In this document: positions 7,944 through 15,605 of the stretch, piece by piece
How positions within the stretch are numbered: position 1 is the stretch's first letter
Layout: the number at the start of each line of letters is the position of its first letter
Source: AV40 sp035568175
Lineage (GTDB): Bacteria; Verrucomicrobiota; Verrucomicrobiia; Chthoniobacterales; UBA10450
DNA length: 64,000 nt
NCBI GenBank assembly: GCA_035568175.1
Contig: DATMON010000003.1
Location: 62,001 to 126,000 of the forward strand
Reading direction: 5' to 3'
Notes under the pieces: model-generated
Told to the model about the DNA's origin: nothing
Databases searched by the model: none
What the model saw: only the letters and a program-made list of their open reading frames with translations
Position numbers and translations under genes: made by a program

Positions 7944-8454
7944 ATGAGCAAACCAGGCATCCTATTTGTGCTCGGGCTTGTATTTCTTTGGGGTGAATCG
8001 GCTTCCCGCTCCGATTGTTGAAGAGGAGCAGAAACCGACGCCAACCGCGGAGCAATCGGTAGTGCCAAAACCAAAAGCAAAACAATCAAGAAGTCCCGAT
8101 AAGAACGCTAACAAATCCAAGGCGCAAATTTCTGGTGCCACGCTGGAAAGACAACTCGAAAACAATCCGTTTCAAGGTCGATGGGTTGGAACAGTTGACT
8201 TAGGTATTTACGGGAACATCGCTTTCACACTCACGGTGGATTCTGCGTCCACAACCGTAAATGAAACGTCCTCGAAACTCGGAACTCACAGCTGCGCTGC
8301 GCAAAGCGACGGGAAAACGCTCAGGTGGAAAAGTGGCCCATGGTTTCAAGCTGGCATTCGGACGTTGACTCCAAACGCAGATGGCAAGACGGCTGTTGTG
8401 ACTTGTAGCAACGGAATGCTCTTTAAAACGACGTCCGTTTTTAACAGACTGTGA
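7944..8454 (+). pseudogene. RLPAPI-leader protein with GTW domain, apparent +1 frameshift
   Basis: The ATG at 7944 encodes a good hydrophobic leader (MSKPGILFVLGLVFLW), but the frame then leaves the family sequence and stops. The rest of the protein (VNRLPAPIVEEEQKPTP, a linker, and a GTW domain with FQGRWVGTVDLG and TLTPNADGKTA) continues in the +1 frame to 8454. Removing one G from GGGG at 7990-7993 restores a leader that matches its neighbour at 8579 (LV..CVNRLPAPIVEEEQ). A TTG at 7966 could start the shifted frame but leaves only a stub of the leader. Either a recent mutation or a sequencing error. Confidence 0.75.
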
Positions 8455-8474
8455 GATCACGTTGCCAAAAGCGC

Positions 8475-8573
8475 GCCGCCTTTTGGAAGTGGCATCAAGA
8501 TCCACGCTGCGCCAAGGAGGTCACGATGACTTTCACGTTCGGGACCACCAGCAACCTGCCGAATAGTAACTAG
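8475..8573 (+). pseudogene. Remnant of a TonB_C-like domain
   Basis: Thirty-two codons without a start encode AAFWKWHQDPRCAKEVTMTF and a TFGTTS continuation before TAG. This matches the last part of the domain at 7465-7932 (AAFRQWHEDPHCAKEVTMTM, then TFGTT). The rest of the domain is absent, so it is a truncated duplicate left between two intact family members. Confidence 0.75.
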
Positions 8574-8578
8574 CGCTA

Positions 8579-9421
8579 ATGAACAAAGCAGCTATTGCGA
8601 TTGTGCTTAGCCTTGTATGTGTCTGCGTGAATCGACTTCCCGCTCCGATTGTTGAAGAGGAGCAGAAACCGACGCCAATCGCGAAACAATCGGAAGCGCC
8701 GAAAGCAAAAGCGAAACATTCTACGAAAGCCAGACCTTCGGATGCAGAATCCTCCATAAAATCAGAAGCGCGTCCGACGGCTACTCCTAAGCCTGCCCTT
8801 GAAGGGCCGGCGCGATTTGCCGGCACCTGGAGTGGAAAAGTTAAGCAAGGCGTCCTTGGGCACATTCCGTCAAGCGTGACTGTCGATCCAACGGCAACTT
8901 CGGTTGAACTAAGCCATAACTTAGGCGGCACAAAACGGCCATTAACTATCGATGGCAACACGATCTCATGGAAGACCGGTGTGGTAGGGGAAGTTAGATG
9001 GACTTTAACGCCCAATAGTGATGGACAAACGGCAGAGTTAACGATGAAAGGCCTTCTTATGAACGACTCAACCACTTTTCGCAGAGGCTCTGCCGCAACC
9101 ACATCGGCATCTCAAACCACAACACAATCACAGCCGCGGACAACATCGACCACAACTAGCACCGAAGTTTCAAGCGCAGCTGGCGGATCGATGAACGGTC
9201 CACGCCCAAAATATTCACAAGCGGCCCGCGACGCACATCTCAGCGGCACCGGCACCTACTTGCTACATTTCGATACATCAACCGGAGATGTTACTGATGT
9301 AACAGTAACTCAATCGAGCGGCTCAGCGGTCCTCGATCAGGCAGCAATCGACGCCTTTCGCCAATGGCACGCACAACCCGACGGAAAGAAAGAATTTCCG
9401 TTAACGATTACCTTCCCGTAA
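8579..9421 (+). CDS. RLPAPI-leader protein with GTW and TonB_C domains
   Basis: The longest family member, 280 residues: hydrophobic segment 3-17, NRLPAPIVEEEQKPTP at 18-33, Lys/Ala linker, GTW domain about 80-175 (FAGTWSGKVKQGVLGHI, WTLTPNSDGQTAEL), Thr/Ser-rich linker, and a TonB_C-like domain about 205-280 (LSGTGTYLLHFDTSTGDVTD, AAIDAFRQWHAQPDG). It unites the two cargo types found singly in its neighbours, so it may be a fusion or the parent of both. It lies 5 bases after the TonB_C remnant. Role unknown. Confidence 0.85.
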   Translation: MNKAAIAIVLSLVCVCVNRLPAPIVEEEQKPTPIAKQSEAPKAKAKHSTKARPSDAESSIKSEARPTATPKPALEGPARFAGTWSGKVKQGVLGHIPSSVTVDPTATSVELSHNLGGTKRPLTIDGNTISWKTGVVGEVRWTLTPNSDGQTAELTMKGLLMNDSTTFRRGSAATTSASQTTTQSQPRTTSTTTSTEVSSAAGGSMNGPRPKYSQAARDAHLSGTGTYLLHFDTSTGDVTDVTVTQSSGSAVLDQAAIDAFRQWHAQPDGKKEFPLTITFP

Positions 9422-9430
9422 CAAGGCAAC

Positions 9431-10027
9431 ATGCGGACGCAGTCACTTAAGGCATTCGGGCTGGCGATCCTGGTCTTGGTCTTTTCTGCGGAGCGAGCTC
9501 CCGCGCCAATTGTTGAAGAACCGACGCCGCGGCCTGTGACAAAGCCAAAGACGGAATCGAAATCGGCGCCGGCAGCTGAGGCCGGAATGAATAGCCGATC
9601 GGTGCAGGTTGTTCTGACCGAGAACACCAGAGCTGCAATCCTTTATCTCAAGAGCTATGTCCAGACCTACGAGAGCATGCCCTTGGCGGGGAAAAGCGAC
9701 GTGCATCCCGACGAAATTCTAGAGCAACTGCGGCAAACTTTATCCACGCGCTTCAGTAACGTGTCGATCTTGAGCGGAGGTTCGCATTCACGAAGCGGCG
9801 GTCTGACCATGCTTTTTGATCTTCAGGCGCACGTCGGGTCGATCTCATTCACAGCCAACACCGTTTCCTTCATCGCGACTTTCAAGACCAGTTCCGGCCG
9901 GACAATTCAAACGATCTCGGCCTCCGGAAAATCAACGATCCCCTATCCCGCATTCGGTACGCAATTCCCCAAGGCAGTTTCTCGGGCCTTCGCGGATTTT
10001 TCTCAGAAGTTGAATGCGACTCGATGA
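9431..10027 (+). CDS. RLPAPI-type leader protein with unknown C-terminal domain
   Basis: Exported protein of 198 residues. The hydrophobic segment (8-19) is followed by a variant of the family motif, ERAPAPIVEEPTP (21-33). The mature domain from about 55 is different from the other cargo types: SRSVQVVLTENTRAAILYL, HPDEILEQLRQTL, then beta-like stretches (FDLQAHVGSISFTANTVSF) and a C-terminal AFADFSQKLNATR. I do not recognise this domain. Its stop overlaps the start of its paralogue by four bases (ATGA). Confidence 0.82.
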   Translation: MRTQSLKAFGLAILVLVFSAERAPAPIVEEPTPRPVTKPKTESKSAPAAEAGMNSRSVQVVLTENTRAAILYLKSYVQTYESMPLAGKSDVHPDEILEQLRQTLSTRFSNVSILSGGSHSRSGGLTMLFDLQAHVGSISFTANTVSFIATFKTSSGRTIQTISASGKSTIPYPAFGTQFPKAVSRAFADFSQKLNATR

Positions 10028-10635
10028 ACCGGCTTGCCGCTCTACTCTTCGCGGTCATCGTCTTGATAATCATCGCGCCTCGCCTGCCCGCGCCGATCGT
10101 CGAGGAACCAACGCCACAGCCGACAGCGGCGGCAAAGGCAAAAGCCGAATCCAAGTCATCAGTCGCAAAACCGGCTCGAATAGAAAGCGGCATGAGCAGC
10201 CGGTCAGTGCAAGTGGTCCTGACCGAGAACACAAGGGCGGCGATCCTTTATCTCAGAAAGCGCGTCCAAGAATATGAGAGTCAGCCTCTTGCCGGCAAAA
10301 GCGATGTGCACCCGGATGAGATTCTGCAGCAACTTCGACAAGCCTTAGGGACTCGGTTTAATAACGTATCAATCCTGGACGGTGGTTCGCCTTCTCGAGG
10401 CGAAGGCTTGACCATGATATTTGATCTTCAGGCGAAGGTCGGGACCATTTCCTTCACCACAAACACCGTCTCCTTCACCGCAACTTTCAAAAACGGTGCC
10501 GGACGAACACTCCAGACCATTTCGTCATCGGGAAAATCGATGGTTCCTTATCCTGGTTTTTTTGGTACTCAATTTTCCAAGGCGACTTCCAAGGCGTTTG
10601 CAGATTTCTCTCAGAAGTTGAATGCGACTCGATGA
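10024..10635 (+). CDS. RLPAPI-leader protein, paralogue of the preceding gene
   Basis: Exported protein of 203 residues and a clear tandem duplicate of the gene before it. Hydrophobic leader 4-17, then PRLPAPIVEEPTPQP. The mature domain shares long identical runs with its neighbour (SRSVQVVLTENTRAAILYL, LAGKSDVHPDEIL, AFADFSQKLNATR). The domain is unrecognised. The gene overlaps its upstream partner by four bases, and its own stop again overlaps an ATG that opens a broken third copy. Confidence 0.83.
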   Translation: MNRLAALLFAVIVLIIIAPRLPAPIVEEPTPQPTAAAKAKAESKSSVAKPARIESGMSSRSVQVVLTENTRAAILYLRKRVQEYESQPLAGKSDVHPDEILQQLRQALGTRFNNVSILDGGSPSRGEGLTMIFDLQAKVGTISFTTNTVSFTATFKNGAGRTLQTISSSGKSMVPYPGFFGTQFSKATSKAFADFSQKLNATR

Positions 10636-10688
10636 AACGGCCTGCCGCTCTATTCTTCGCGGTTATCGTCTTTTGCTTCAACAACTAA
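10632..10688 (+). pseudogene. Truncated leader of a third tandem copy
   Basis: ATG at 10632 overlaps the preceding stop (ATGA) and opens MKRPAALFFAVIVFCFNN, then TAA. The first 13 residues track the leader at 10024 (MNRLAALLFAVIV). The RLPAPI motif and the cargo domain are gone; the sequence runs directly into the 3' end of the converging cyclase gene. Confidence 0.65.
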
Positions 10689-11577
10689 AGAACTCGAACT
10701 TGCTTTCGAAGCCTTTGAGTTCGTGGGCGCCAGCCGGTTCTGCTTTGATGAGCTTGCCGAGTTTTGACTTGGCAGATGCGCTGACCAGCAGCGATACGTT
10801 TAAAGAGCCAGCGAGCTTTTCCATTCGAAAGACAAAGTTCACTTCCTTGCCCATCAAGCTTTCCTCGCCCATCGATGGCATTCCGCCGACCGCGACGAAG
10901 CCAAAGTGCAAGGCAAGGCGAAAGCGAGGTTCGTTGCGGGCTTGAGCTTCTTTGAGTTCCCTCACAGCGCCACCAATCATTTTCGACGCGCTTGGGCCGT
11001 CCCGCCAATACGCCAGAAATCCGTCACCCAGATACTTGTCGATGGTGCCTTCATGAGTTTCGACGATTTCCTTGCAGGTCGCGACCCAACTGCCAAACAT
11101 GACCGCGAGTTGGTCGCTGGTTAAGCTGCGGCTCAACTGTGTGAAATCTTCAATATCAGCCACCAGCAACCAGCATGGCAGGTTTGCAATTTCGCGGATG
11201 GTTCGTTCGGCATACGTGGTCCGATAATCATCGCTGATCGATTCCGGCTGATGGAAAATAAATATCTTATCGCCGATGACGACCTGGTCGTGATCGCTGA
11301 GCCGGGCCGGCTGCTGAAGGCGGCGATGGTTTAAGAACGTTCCGTTGCTGCTTCCCAAATCGATCAGCCAGAATTCGCCGATGTTTTGAACGTTGATGAT
11401 CGCGTGGCGGCGCGACACCTTATTTGAATCAATCACGATACTGTTCTTGGGGGATCGGCCCAGGGAGCAATCGCCGATTATGGGGAACTTTTCTCCGACA
11501 GTCTCCAGCCACACTCCTTTGTTCTCTGATTGATCTCGAGTTGGCTGCTCTGGCCCCCTCGTTTGTTCATCCGCCAT
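10678..11577 (-). CDS. FHA domain-class III adenylate/guanylate cyclase
   Basis: Cytoplasmic 299-residue protein. The N-terminal FHA domain (about 20-110) has GRSPKNSIVID, VSRRHAII and DLGSSNGTFLN, the residues that read phosphothreonine. A class III cyclase domain follows (about 135-295): the two metal-binding aspartates are in LLVADIEDFTQLS and YLGDGFLAYW, and LALHFGFVAVGG matches the family's central strand. There is no membrane segment. It converges with the RLPAPI operon and is divergent from kinase 2, so a Ser/Thr kinase nearby is a plausible partner. Whether it makes cAMP or cGMP cannot be told. Confidence 0.92.
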   Translation of the reverse strand: MADEQTRGPEQPTRDQSENKGVWLETVGEKFPIIGDCSLGRSPKNSIVIDSNKVSRRHAIINVQNIGEFWLIDLGSSNGTFLNHRRLQQPARLSDHDQVVIGDKIFIFHQPESISDDYRTTYAERTIREIANLPCWLLVADIEDFTQLSRSLTSDQLAVMFGSWVATCKEIVETHEGTIDKYLGDGFLAYWRDGPSASKMIGGAVRELKEAQARNEPRFRLALHFGFVAVGGMPSMGEESLMGKEVNFVFRMEKLAGSLNVSLLVSASAKSKLGKLIKAEPAGAHELKGFESKFEFFSC

Positions 11578-11646
11578 TGCTAAACGTTATAAAACGAATT
11601 GGCGAAGATCGACAACCGAAAACTCTGCCGGCGGGATTAGTTTATC

Positions 11647-11673
11647 CTTTATTTCTTTACTTTAAATAGTTAG
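11647..11673 (+). promoter_or_regulatory. Shared kinase promoter-like element, copy B
   Basis: CTTTAT (11647-11652), 17 bases, TTAG (11670-11673), then 9 bases to the GTG at 11683. About 30 bases around the element are nearly identical to copy C at 15569. Confidence 0.7.
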
Positions 11674-11682
11674 GCTGAAACC

Positions 11683-13590
11683 GTGAACGTAGGAGCTGCC
11701 AGCGGGCCGCTGGACGCGACGCTGCGAGATTTTGTCTCTGAGCAAAAACTATTCAACCGCTACACGCTGAAGCGCATTTTGGGACGCGGGGGAATGGGTG
11801 TGGTCTGGCTGGCGCGGGATGATGTCCTTGAGCGCGACGTAGCGCTCAAATTTTTGCCCGAATTGGTAATTTTCGATCGCGCGATGCTGAATGAGTTGAA
11901 GCGCGAAACCAACCGCAGCCTGGAACTCACCCACAAGAACATCGTCCGGATTTATGACTTCGTGAACGACGAAAATACGGCCTGCATCTCCATGGAGTAT
12001 ATCGATGGGGATACGTTGTCGAACATCCGCGCCGACCGCGAAAGTAAAGTTTTTGAGACCCGCGAACTGGGCGATTGGACAAAGCAACTTTGCGACGCGC
12101 TTGATTACGCCCATACTCACGCGCAGGTCGTTCACCGGGATCTCAAGCCTTCGAACCTAATGGTGAGTCAGCGCGGTGATCTCAAAGTCGCCGATTTTGG
12201 CATCGCTCGCAGCTTAAGCGAATCGGTCAGCATGCTAACAAGGGGTCAGCACACGAGTGGCACACTGGTCTATATGAGCCCGCAACAGCTCGATGGCGGG
12301 CGAGGCACACCGCTCGACGATATTTATTCGTTCGGCGCGACCATTTACGAATTACTCACGAGCAAGCCGCCGTTTTATTCCGGAAACATCGATCGCCAAA
12401 TTCACGAAAGAGTTCCGCCGCCGATGAGTTCCCGGCGTGAAGAACTCGACGTCGTGGGTGGAGAGCCAATCGATCCACTGTGGGAGGAATTAGTAGCAGC
12501 CTGTTTGCAAAAAGATCCCGCGCTTCGCCCGCAATCGACGCCTGAAATCGTCGAGCGGCTCGCGGCGACGGCACCGCGTAAAAGCGGTTGGCTCACATTC
12601 CCGACGTCGCCCAAGACCCGTCCAGCCACATCCAAGACCCGCACTAAGACCGTCCCGCCGCGAATAAAACGCGTACGCGAGAAAAAATTTCGTCCTGCGC
12701 TGGCCCGAACAATCGCGACGGCCAAAAACAAACTTCGCAGCGCGGGCCAGACATTGGCCGCAGGGACGACGGAAGTATTCCGAGCTGCTCGTGCCGGCGC
12801 CGGATTGAGCGTAAACCTCCTTCTCGATGGCGGGCACGCATTTTTCACTCTAACCAAGGAAACCGCTCGCGGCGCAGCTATCGTGGTGATTCCGGCTGCG
12901 GCAGTTGCGGCCTGTGTTTGGTATTTCGCGATTCGGCCGCCACCGCCGCCGAAACCACAGGTCGTCCAACCATCGGTTGCGATCCAGCCGAGTCTACCGC
13001 CAAAAGTTCAACCGAGCGTCGCGCCGACGGAATCGCGGGTGGCCGCAATCGCACCAGTACCTCCTCCCGTAACGCGAACGCCGGAAGCAAAACCTCCTCC
13101 ACCTGCCGAAGGTGGTTTATGGGTCGACACAACTCCTGCCGGAGCGAAGGTGATCGTCGATGGCGGCTCGATTGTAAGAACAAGCCCAGCAACGTTTTTA
13201 AATCTCACGGTTGGCAGACATCATCTTCAGATTGTGCGGCCGGATTACATAACGGCAGACAGAGACGTGGAAGTCAAAGAAGGTGAGATCGTATCTCAAG
13301 GAGTGATCATGCTTCGCTCTTCAATCCCACCGCAGCCCGCGACAACGCCGACTGTAATCCAGGAAGTGGTAAGCAAACCGGCACAAAAGGAGAATGAACA
13401 AAAGGTCGCGACTGCGAAGAAACCAACGCGCAGCAAGCAGCCTGCGGCTGCGCCCACCGAAAAGCCGGCGACCGTAACGCGGCAAGCTGCGACGACTTCT
13501 CCTGCGCCGACGAAGGTCATCTCCAAGCCCGCAGCCTCTCCGCAACAAAAGCCACCGCGGCCGTTTGAAGGGGGAGTTCCCGGCGGTTAA
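11683..13590 (+). CDS. PEGA-domain Ser/Thr protein kinase (copy 2)
   Basis: Hanks-type kinase of 635 residues. Kinase domain about 22-290 with LGRGGMGVVWLARD, VALKFLPEL, VHRDLKPSNLM and VADFGIARS. A basic Pro-rich linker leads to a membrane helix near 400-420 (AIVVIPAAAVAACVWYFAI), an outer Pro-rich stretch, one PEGA domain about 475-545 (GGLWVDTTPAGAKVIVDGG) and a Lys/Pro/Ala tail ending FEGGVPGG. The GTG start fits the shared upstream element. It is the first gene of a three-gene module duplicated at 15.6-19.3 kb. Confidence 0.95.
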   Translation: MNVGAASGPLDATLRDFVSEQKLFNRYTLKRILGRGGMGVVWLARDDVLERDVALKFLPELVIFDRAMLNELKRETNRSLELTHKNIVRIYDFVNDENTACISMEYIDGDTLSNIRADRESKVFETRELGDWTKQLCDALDYAHTHAQVVHRDLKPSNLMVSQRGDLKVADFGIARSLSESVSMLTRGQHTSGTLVYMSPQQLDGGRGTPLDDIYSFGATIYELLTSKPPFYSGNIDRQIHERVPPPMSSRREELDVVGGEPIDPLWEELVAACLQKDPALRPQSTPEIVERLAATAPRKSGWLTFPTSPKTRPATSKTRTKTVPPRIKRVREKKFRPALARTIATAKNKLRSAGQTLAAGTTEVFRAARAGAGLSVNLLLDGGHAFFTLTKETARGAAIVVIPAAAVAACVWYFAIRPPPPPKPQVVQPSVAIQPSLPPKVQPSVAPTESRVAAIAPVPPPVTRTPEAKPPPPAEGGLWVDTTPAGAKVIVDGGSIVRTSPATFLNLTVGRHHLQIVRPDYITADRDVEVKEGEIVSQGVIMLRSSIPPQPATTPTVIQEVVSKPAQKENEQKVATAKKPTRSKQPAAAPTEKPATVTRQAATTSPAPTKVISKPAASPQQKPPRPFEGGVPGG

Positions 13591-13595
13591 AAGGA

Positions 13596-13623
13596 TGGAC
13601 TGGGCGACGCGAAGTCGTATAGT
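13596..13623 (+). promoter_or_regulatory. Promoter of the small cysteine-pair gene, leaderless geometry
   Basis: TGGACT (13596-13601), 16 bases, TATAGT (13618-13623), then 9 bases to the GTG at 13633. The paralogue at 17716 has TCGACT, 16 bases, TATACT and 9 bases. Both look like sigma-70 boxes with transcription starting at or next to the start codon. Confidence 0.6.
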
Positions 13624-13632
13624 CCCATTAAC

Positions 13633-13893
13633 GTGAAATACTCTATCGTCGGTTTTCTGGTCGCGGCAGCCCTGGCTACGTCGTTGCCGTGTCAAGCGGG
13701 AGATCGTTCAACCGCTAAAGAAAAGAAGACTGCGAAATCTTCTGCGCCGGCGAAGCAGCCAAGCGCCCAGTCAAATCAGCAACCTCAGGTTGCACAGATG
13801 AATCCCAGAGGCACGGCATTTTGCCATCGCGGAGATCAGTACTGCATTCGCATCGCGGCTTCGCCCTGGTGGCCGAACGCACCCGGGGATTAA
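13633..13893 (+). CDS. Small secreted protein with conserved two-cysteine C-terminus
   Basis: 86-residue product with a signal peptide (1-22, ending CQA-GD), a Lys/Gln/Ala-rich middle, and a compact C-terminus: NPRGTAFCHRGDQYCIRIAA, followed by SPWWPNAPGD. The two cysteines, seven residues apart, could form a disulfide in the periplasm. The paralogue at 17716 keeps this end almost unchanged while the middle diverges. The GTG start is supported by alignment with that paralogue's ATG. No known family recognised. Own promoter; downstream of kinase 2. Confidence 0.78.
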   Translation: MKYSIVGFLVAAALATSLPCQAGDRSTAKEKKTAKSSAPAKQPSAQSNQQPQVAQMNPRGTAFCHRGDQYCIRIAASPWWPNAPGD

Positions 13894-13907
13894 GTTGCTA
13901 AATGTCG

Positions 13908-13927
13908 CGCAAGCCTTTCGGCTTGCG
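13908..13927. terminator. Hairpin between converging genes
   Basis: CGCAAGCC (13908-13915), loop TTTC, GGCTTGCG (13920-13927): an 8-bp perfect stem 15 bases after the small secreted gene. No T-run follows on either strand, so termination is likely but not certain. Confidence 0.5.
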
Positions 13928-14015
13928 TCCTGACAAGTTCTCGCAGACGACACGACACCCGCCACCGCCGCAATTAGCTATGGCATGGAAGACGCCTGCC
14001 ACTACAGCGGAAGAA

Positions 14016-15311
14016 TTAGAACGTCGCTGTAAGCTTCACTCCACCCCAAAACTCATTGCGGTCGGTGCTCGGAGTAGGATCAGAAATGTGGTACGAGTAC
14101 CAAGCGAATGGCGTGATATACACATTCAAATCGGGCGGCGCACACGGCACATCCGAAAAACCCATCAAATGGAGCACACGGATCGGAATGTCCAGTCCAA
14201 GCTGCGCGACATTCCAACCGGACAAACTGCGGCCTCTTACTGCGTCCTTTTTATTTATGGGGTCCACAATCGGCTCGGTCCGATCATGGAAACTGGCAGA
14301 AATAACACCCTGCGGATTAAGACTGAGCCACTCAGTAACCGCAAAGTTTCCACGCAACCTTCCTTCGAGATAACCCCCCAGCTCATCGTTACGCTCTCTA
14401 CCGCGATACGCAGGAACCGTGGGCAATCCTCCGACAAGGCCAGGAGGAAAACCAAGTTTCTCGAATATCTGCGCAAGCGGCGCGCCGAGCACTGCCGGCT
14501 CGGAGCCGTCGTTTACCACCGTTTGATAATAAGTAATTACCGGCTGCAGATGAGGGATCTTCGAACTGGATAGCGTGAGATAAAACCGGTCGAATTTCTC
14601 ATCCTCGACTGTTCGAAGCGGCCCGACGTGGAAGGCGCTTCCCAGGGGAATTGGGGGAGCCGGAGGCACCGTTATGGCAATATTGGTAAGATCGACAAAT
14701 GTTACCGCCTGCCGGTCAATGAAAAATCCGATGTTGCCAACCGCGATATCTATCCAGCCGAAGGACCGCTGGTATTGAAGGAAAATGTCGATCTCATTGA
14801 ATCGATCCTGGATTGTGTGCGGGCTGACACCACTGGAAATAGCTATAAAGCGTGGACCAATAGGGAGGGGATTGGCAAAAAGACCGGTACCAAATGCATT
14901 CGCTCCGCCACCGCCGCCTTCACCGATTGAAAAGCTATCCGAGTGCGCGGTGCCAAATTGATGAATACCCGTAACACCGAAAGTAAAACCCCATCGGCTC
15001 ACCTCGAGCGTAATGAGACCCGCGCCATCAGCGTCCGGGGTTAAGTTCGTGCCCCGGAAATTATATTCAGACATGTATCCGACGTCGAAAGCCCAGGTCC
15101 AACAAACGGGCTTTTGCTCCTCGACCACATTTTTGGCCGACTTGTACTCACCGGCCATCGTCAAATTTTGCCCCGGATCGGACGCGTCAATGTTTTTGGC
15201 GGTTGGAATTTCAACAATCGCGCTGCCCTCCGCGTATCCCAAATGAGCTGCGCAGCAGAGCGCAAACAGAACCGACAGCGAAGCCCACACTGGTACTTTA
15301 AATGTCTTCAT
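14016..15311 (-). CDS. Outer-membrane beta-barrel protein (module copy 1)
   Basis: 431-residue protein starting MKTFKVPVWASLSVLFALCC, with a signal peptide ending near residue 28 (LGYAEG). The mature part begins SAIVEIPTAK, then NLTMAGEYKSAKNVVEEQKP, followed by alternating aromatic/hydrophobic stretches typical of barrel strands (DVGYMSEYNFRG, WGFTFGVTGIHQFG, IDIAVGNIGFFIDR), ending in a final strand with terminal Phe (GGVKLTATF). The ATG at 15311 is preferred over a farther start because AGGAGA sits six bases upstream. Likely a porin-like outer-membrane protein; the cargo is unknown. Paralogue at 18099. Confidence 0.85.
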   Translation of the reverse strand: MKTFKVPVWASLSVLFALCCAAHLGYAEGSAIVEIPTAKNIDASDPGQNLTMAGEYKSAKNVVEEQKPVCWTWAFDVGYMSEYNFRGTNLTPDADGAGLITLEVSRWGFTFGVTGIHQFGTAHSDSFSIGEGGGGGANAFGTGLFANPLPIGPRFIAISSGVSPHTIQDRFNEIDIFLQYQRSFGWIDIAVGNIGFFIDRQAVTFVDLTNIAITVPPAPPIPLGSAFHVGPLRTVEDEKFDRFYLTLSSSKIPHLQPVITYYQTVVNDGSEPAVLGAPLAQIFEKLGFPPGLVGGLPTVPAYRGRERNDELGGYLEGRLRGNFAVTEWLSLNPQGVISASFHDRTEPIVDPINKKDAVRGRSLSGWNVAQLGLDIPIRVLHLMGFSDVPCAPPDLNVYITPFAWYSYHISDPTPSTDRNEFWGGVKLTATF

Positions 15312-15373
15312 GTTTCTCCTAGTCATCGTCGGCAGCTGCCGCGGGTTTGGGGGCAGCGCCAATCGGGGAACCG

Positions 15374-15401
15374 GTGTAACTAATCGTCGACGTAGGGTCA
15401 A
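15374..15401 (-). promoter_or_regulatory. Sigma-70-like promoter of barrel gene 1
   Basis: On the minus strand TTGACC (15401-15396), 16 bases, TTACAC (15379-15374). The same pair with the same spacing precedes the paralogous barrel gene at 19265, within a larger shared upstream block. A leader of about 55 bases with a ribosome-binding site follows. Confidence 0.6.
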
Positions 15402-15568
15402 GCCTTGTTTTGCTCTCTTGTTCGACCGGCAACGACGTTGGGCCAGGACTCGATCGAGCGATCAAATCGTGACGGCGATTTATAAAAAGCGCCGAATTCG
15501 AGCCCGCGAGCGTGTCCGATCCAGCAGCTCCACCCTAGGAAAACCGGCCGATGGGAGGTTAGTTTATC

Positions 15569-15595
15569 CTTTATTTCTTTACTTTAAATGTTTAG
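15569..15595 (+). promoter_or_regulatory. Shared kinase promoter-like element, copy C
   Basis: CTTTAT (15569-15574), 17 bases, TTAG (15592-15595), then 10 bases to GTG at 15606. An in-frame ATG at 15588 overlaps the element and is therefore an unlikely start. Confidence 0.7.
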
Positions 15596-15605
15596 GTTAA
15601 AGTCC

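Noticed and set aside
11424..11669. Plus-strand open frame overlapping the FHA gene start
   Set aside because: It is antisense to the FHA-cyclase and overlaps the kinase 2 promoter; no protein features.
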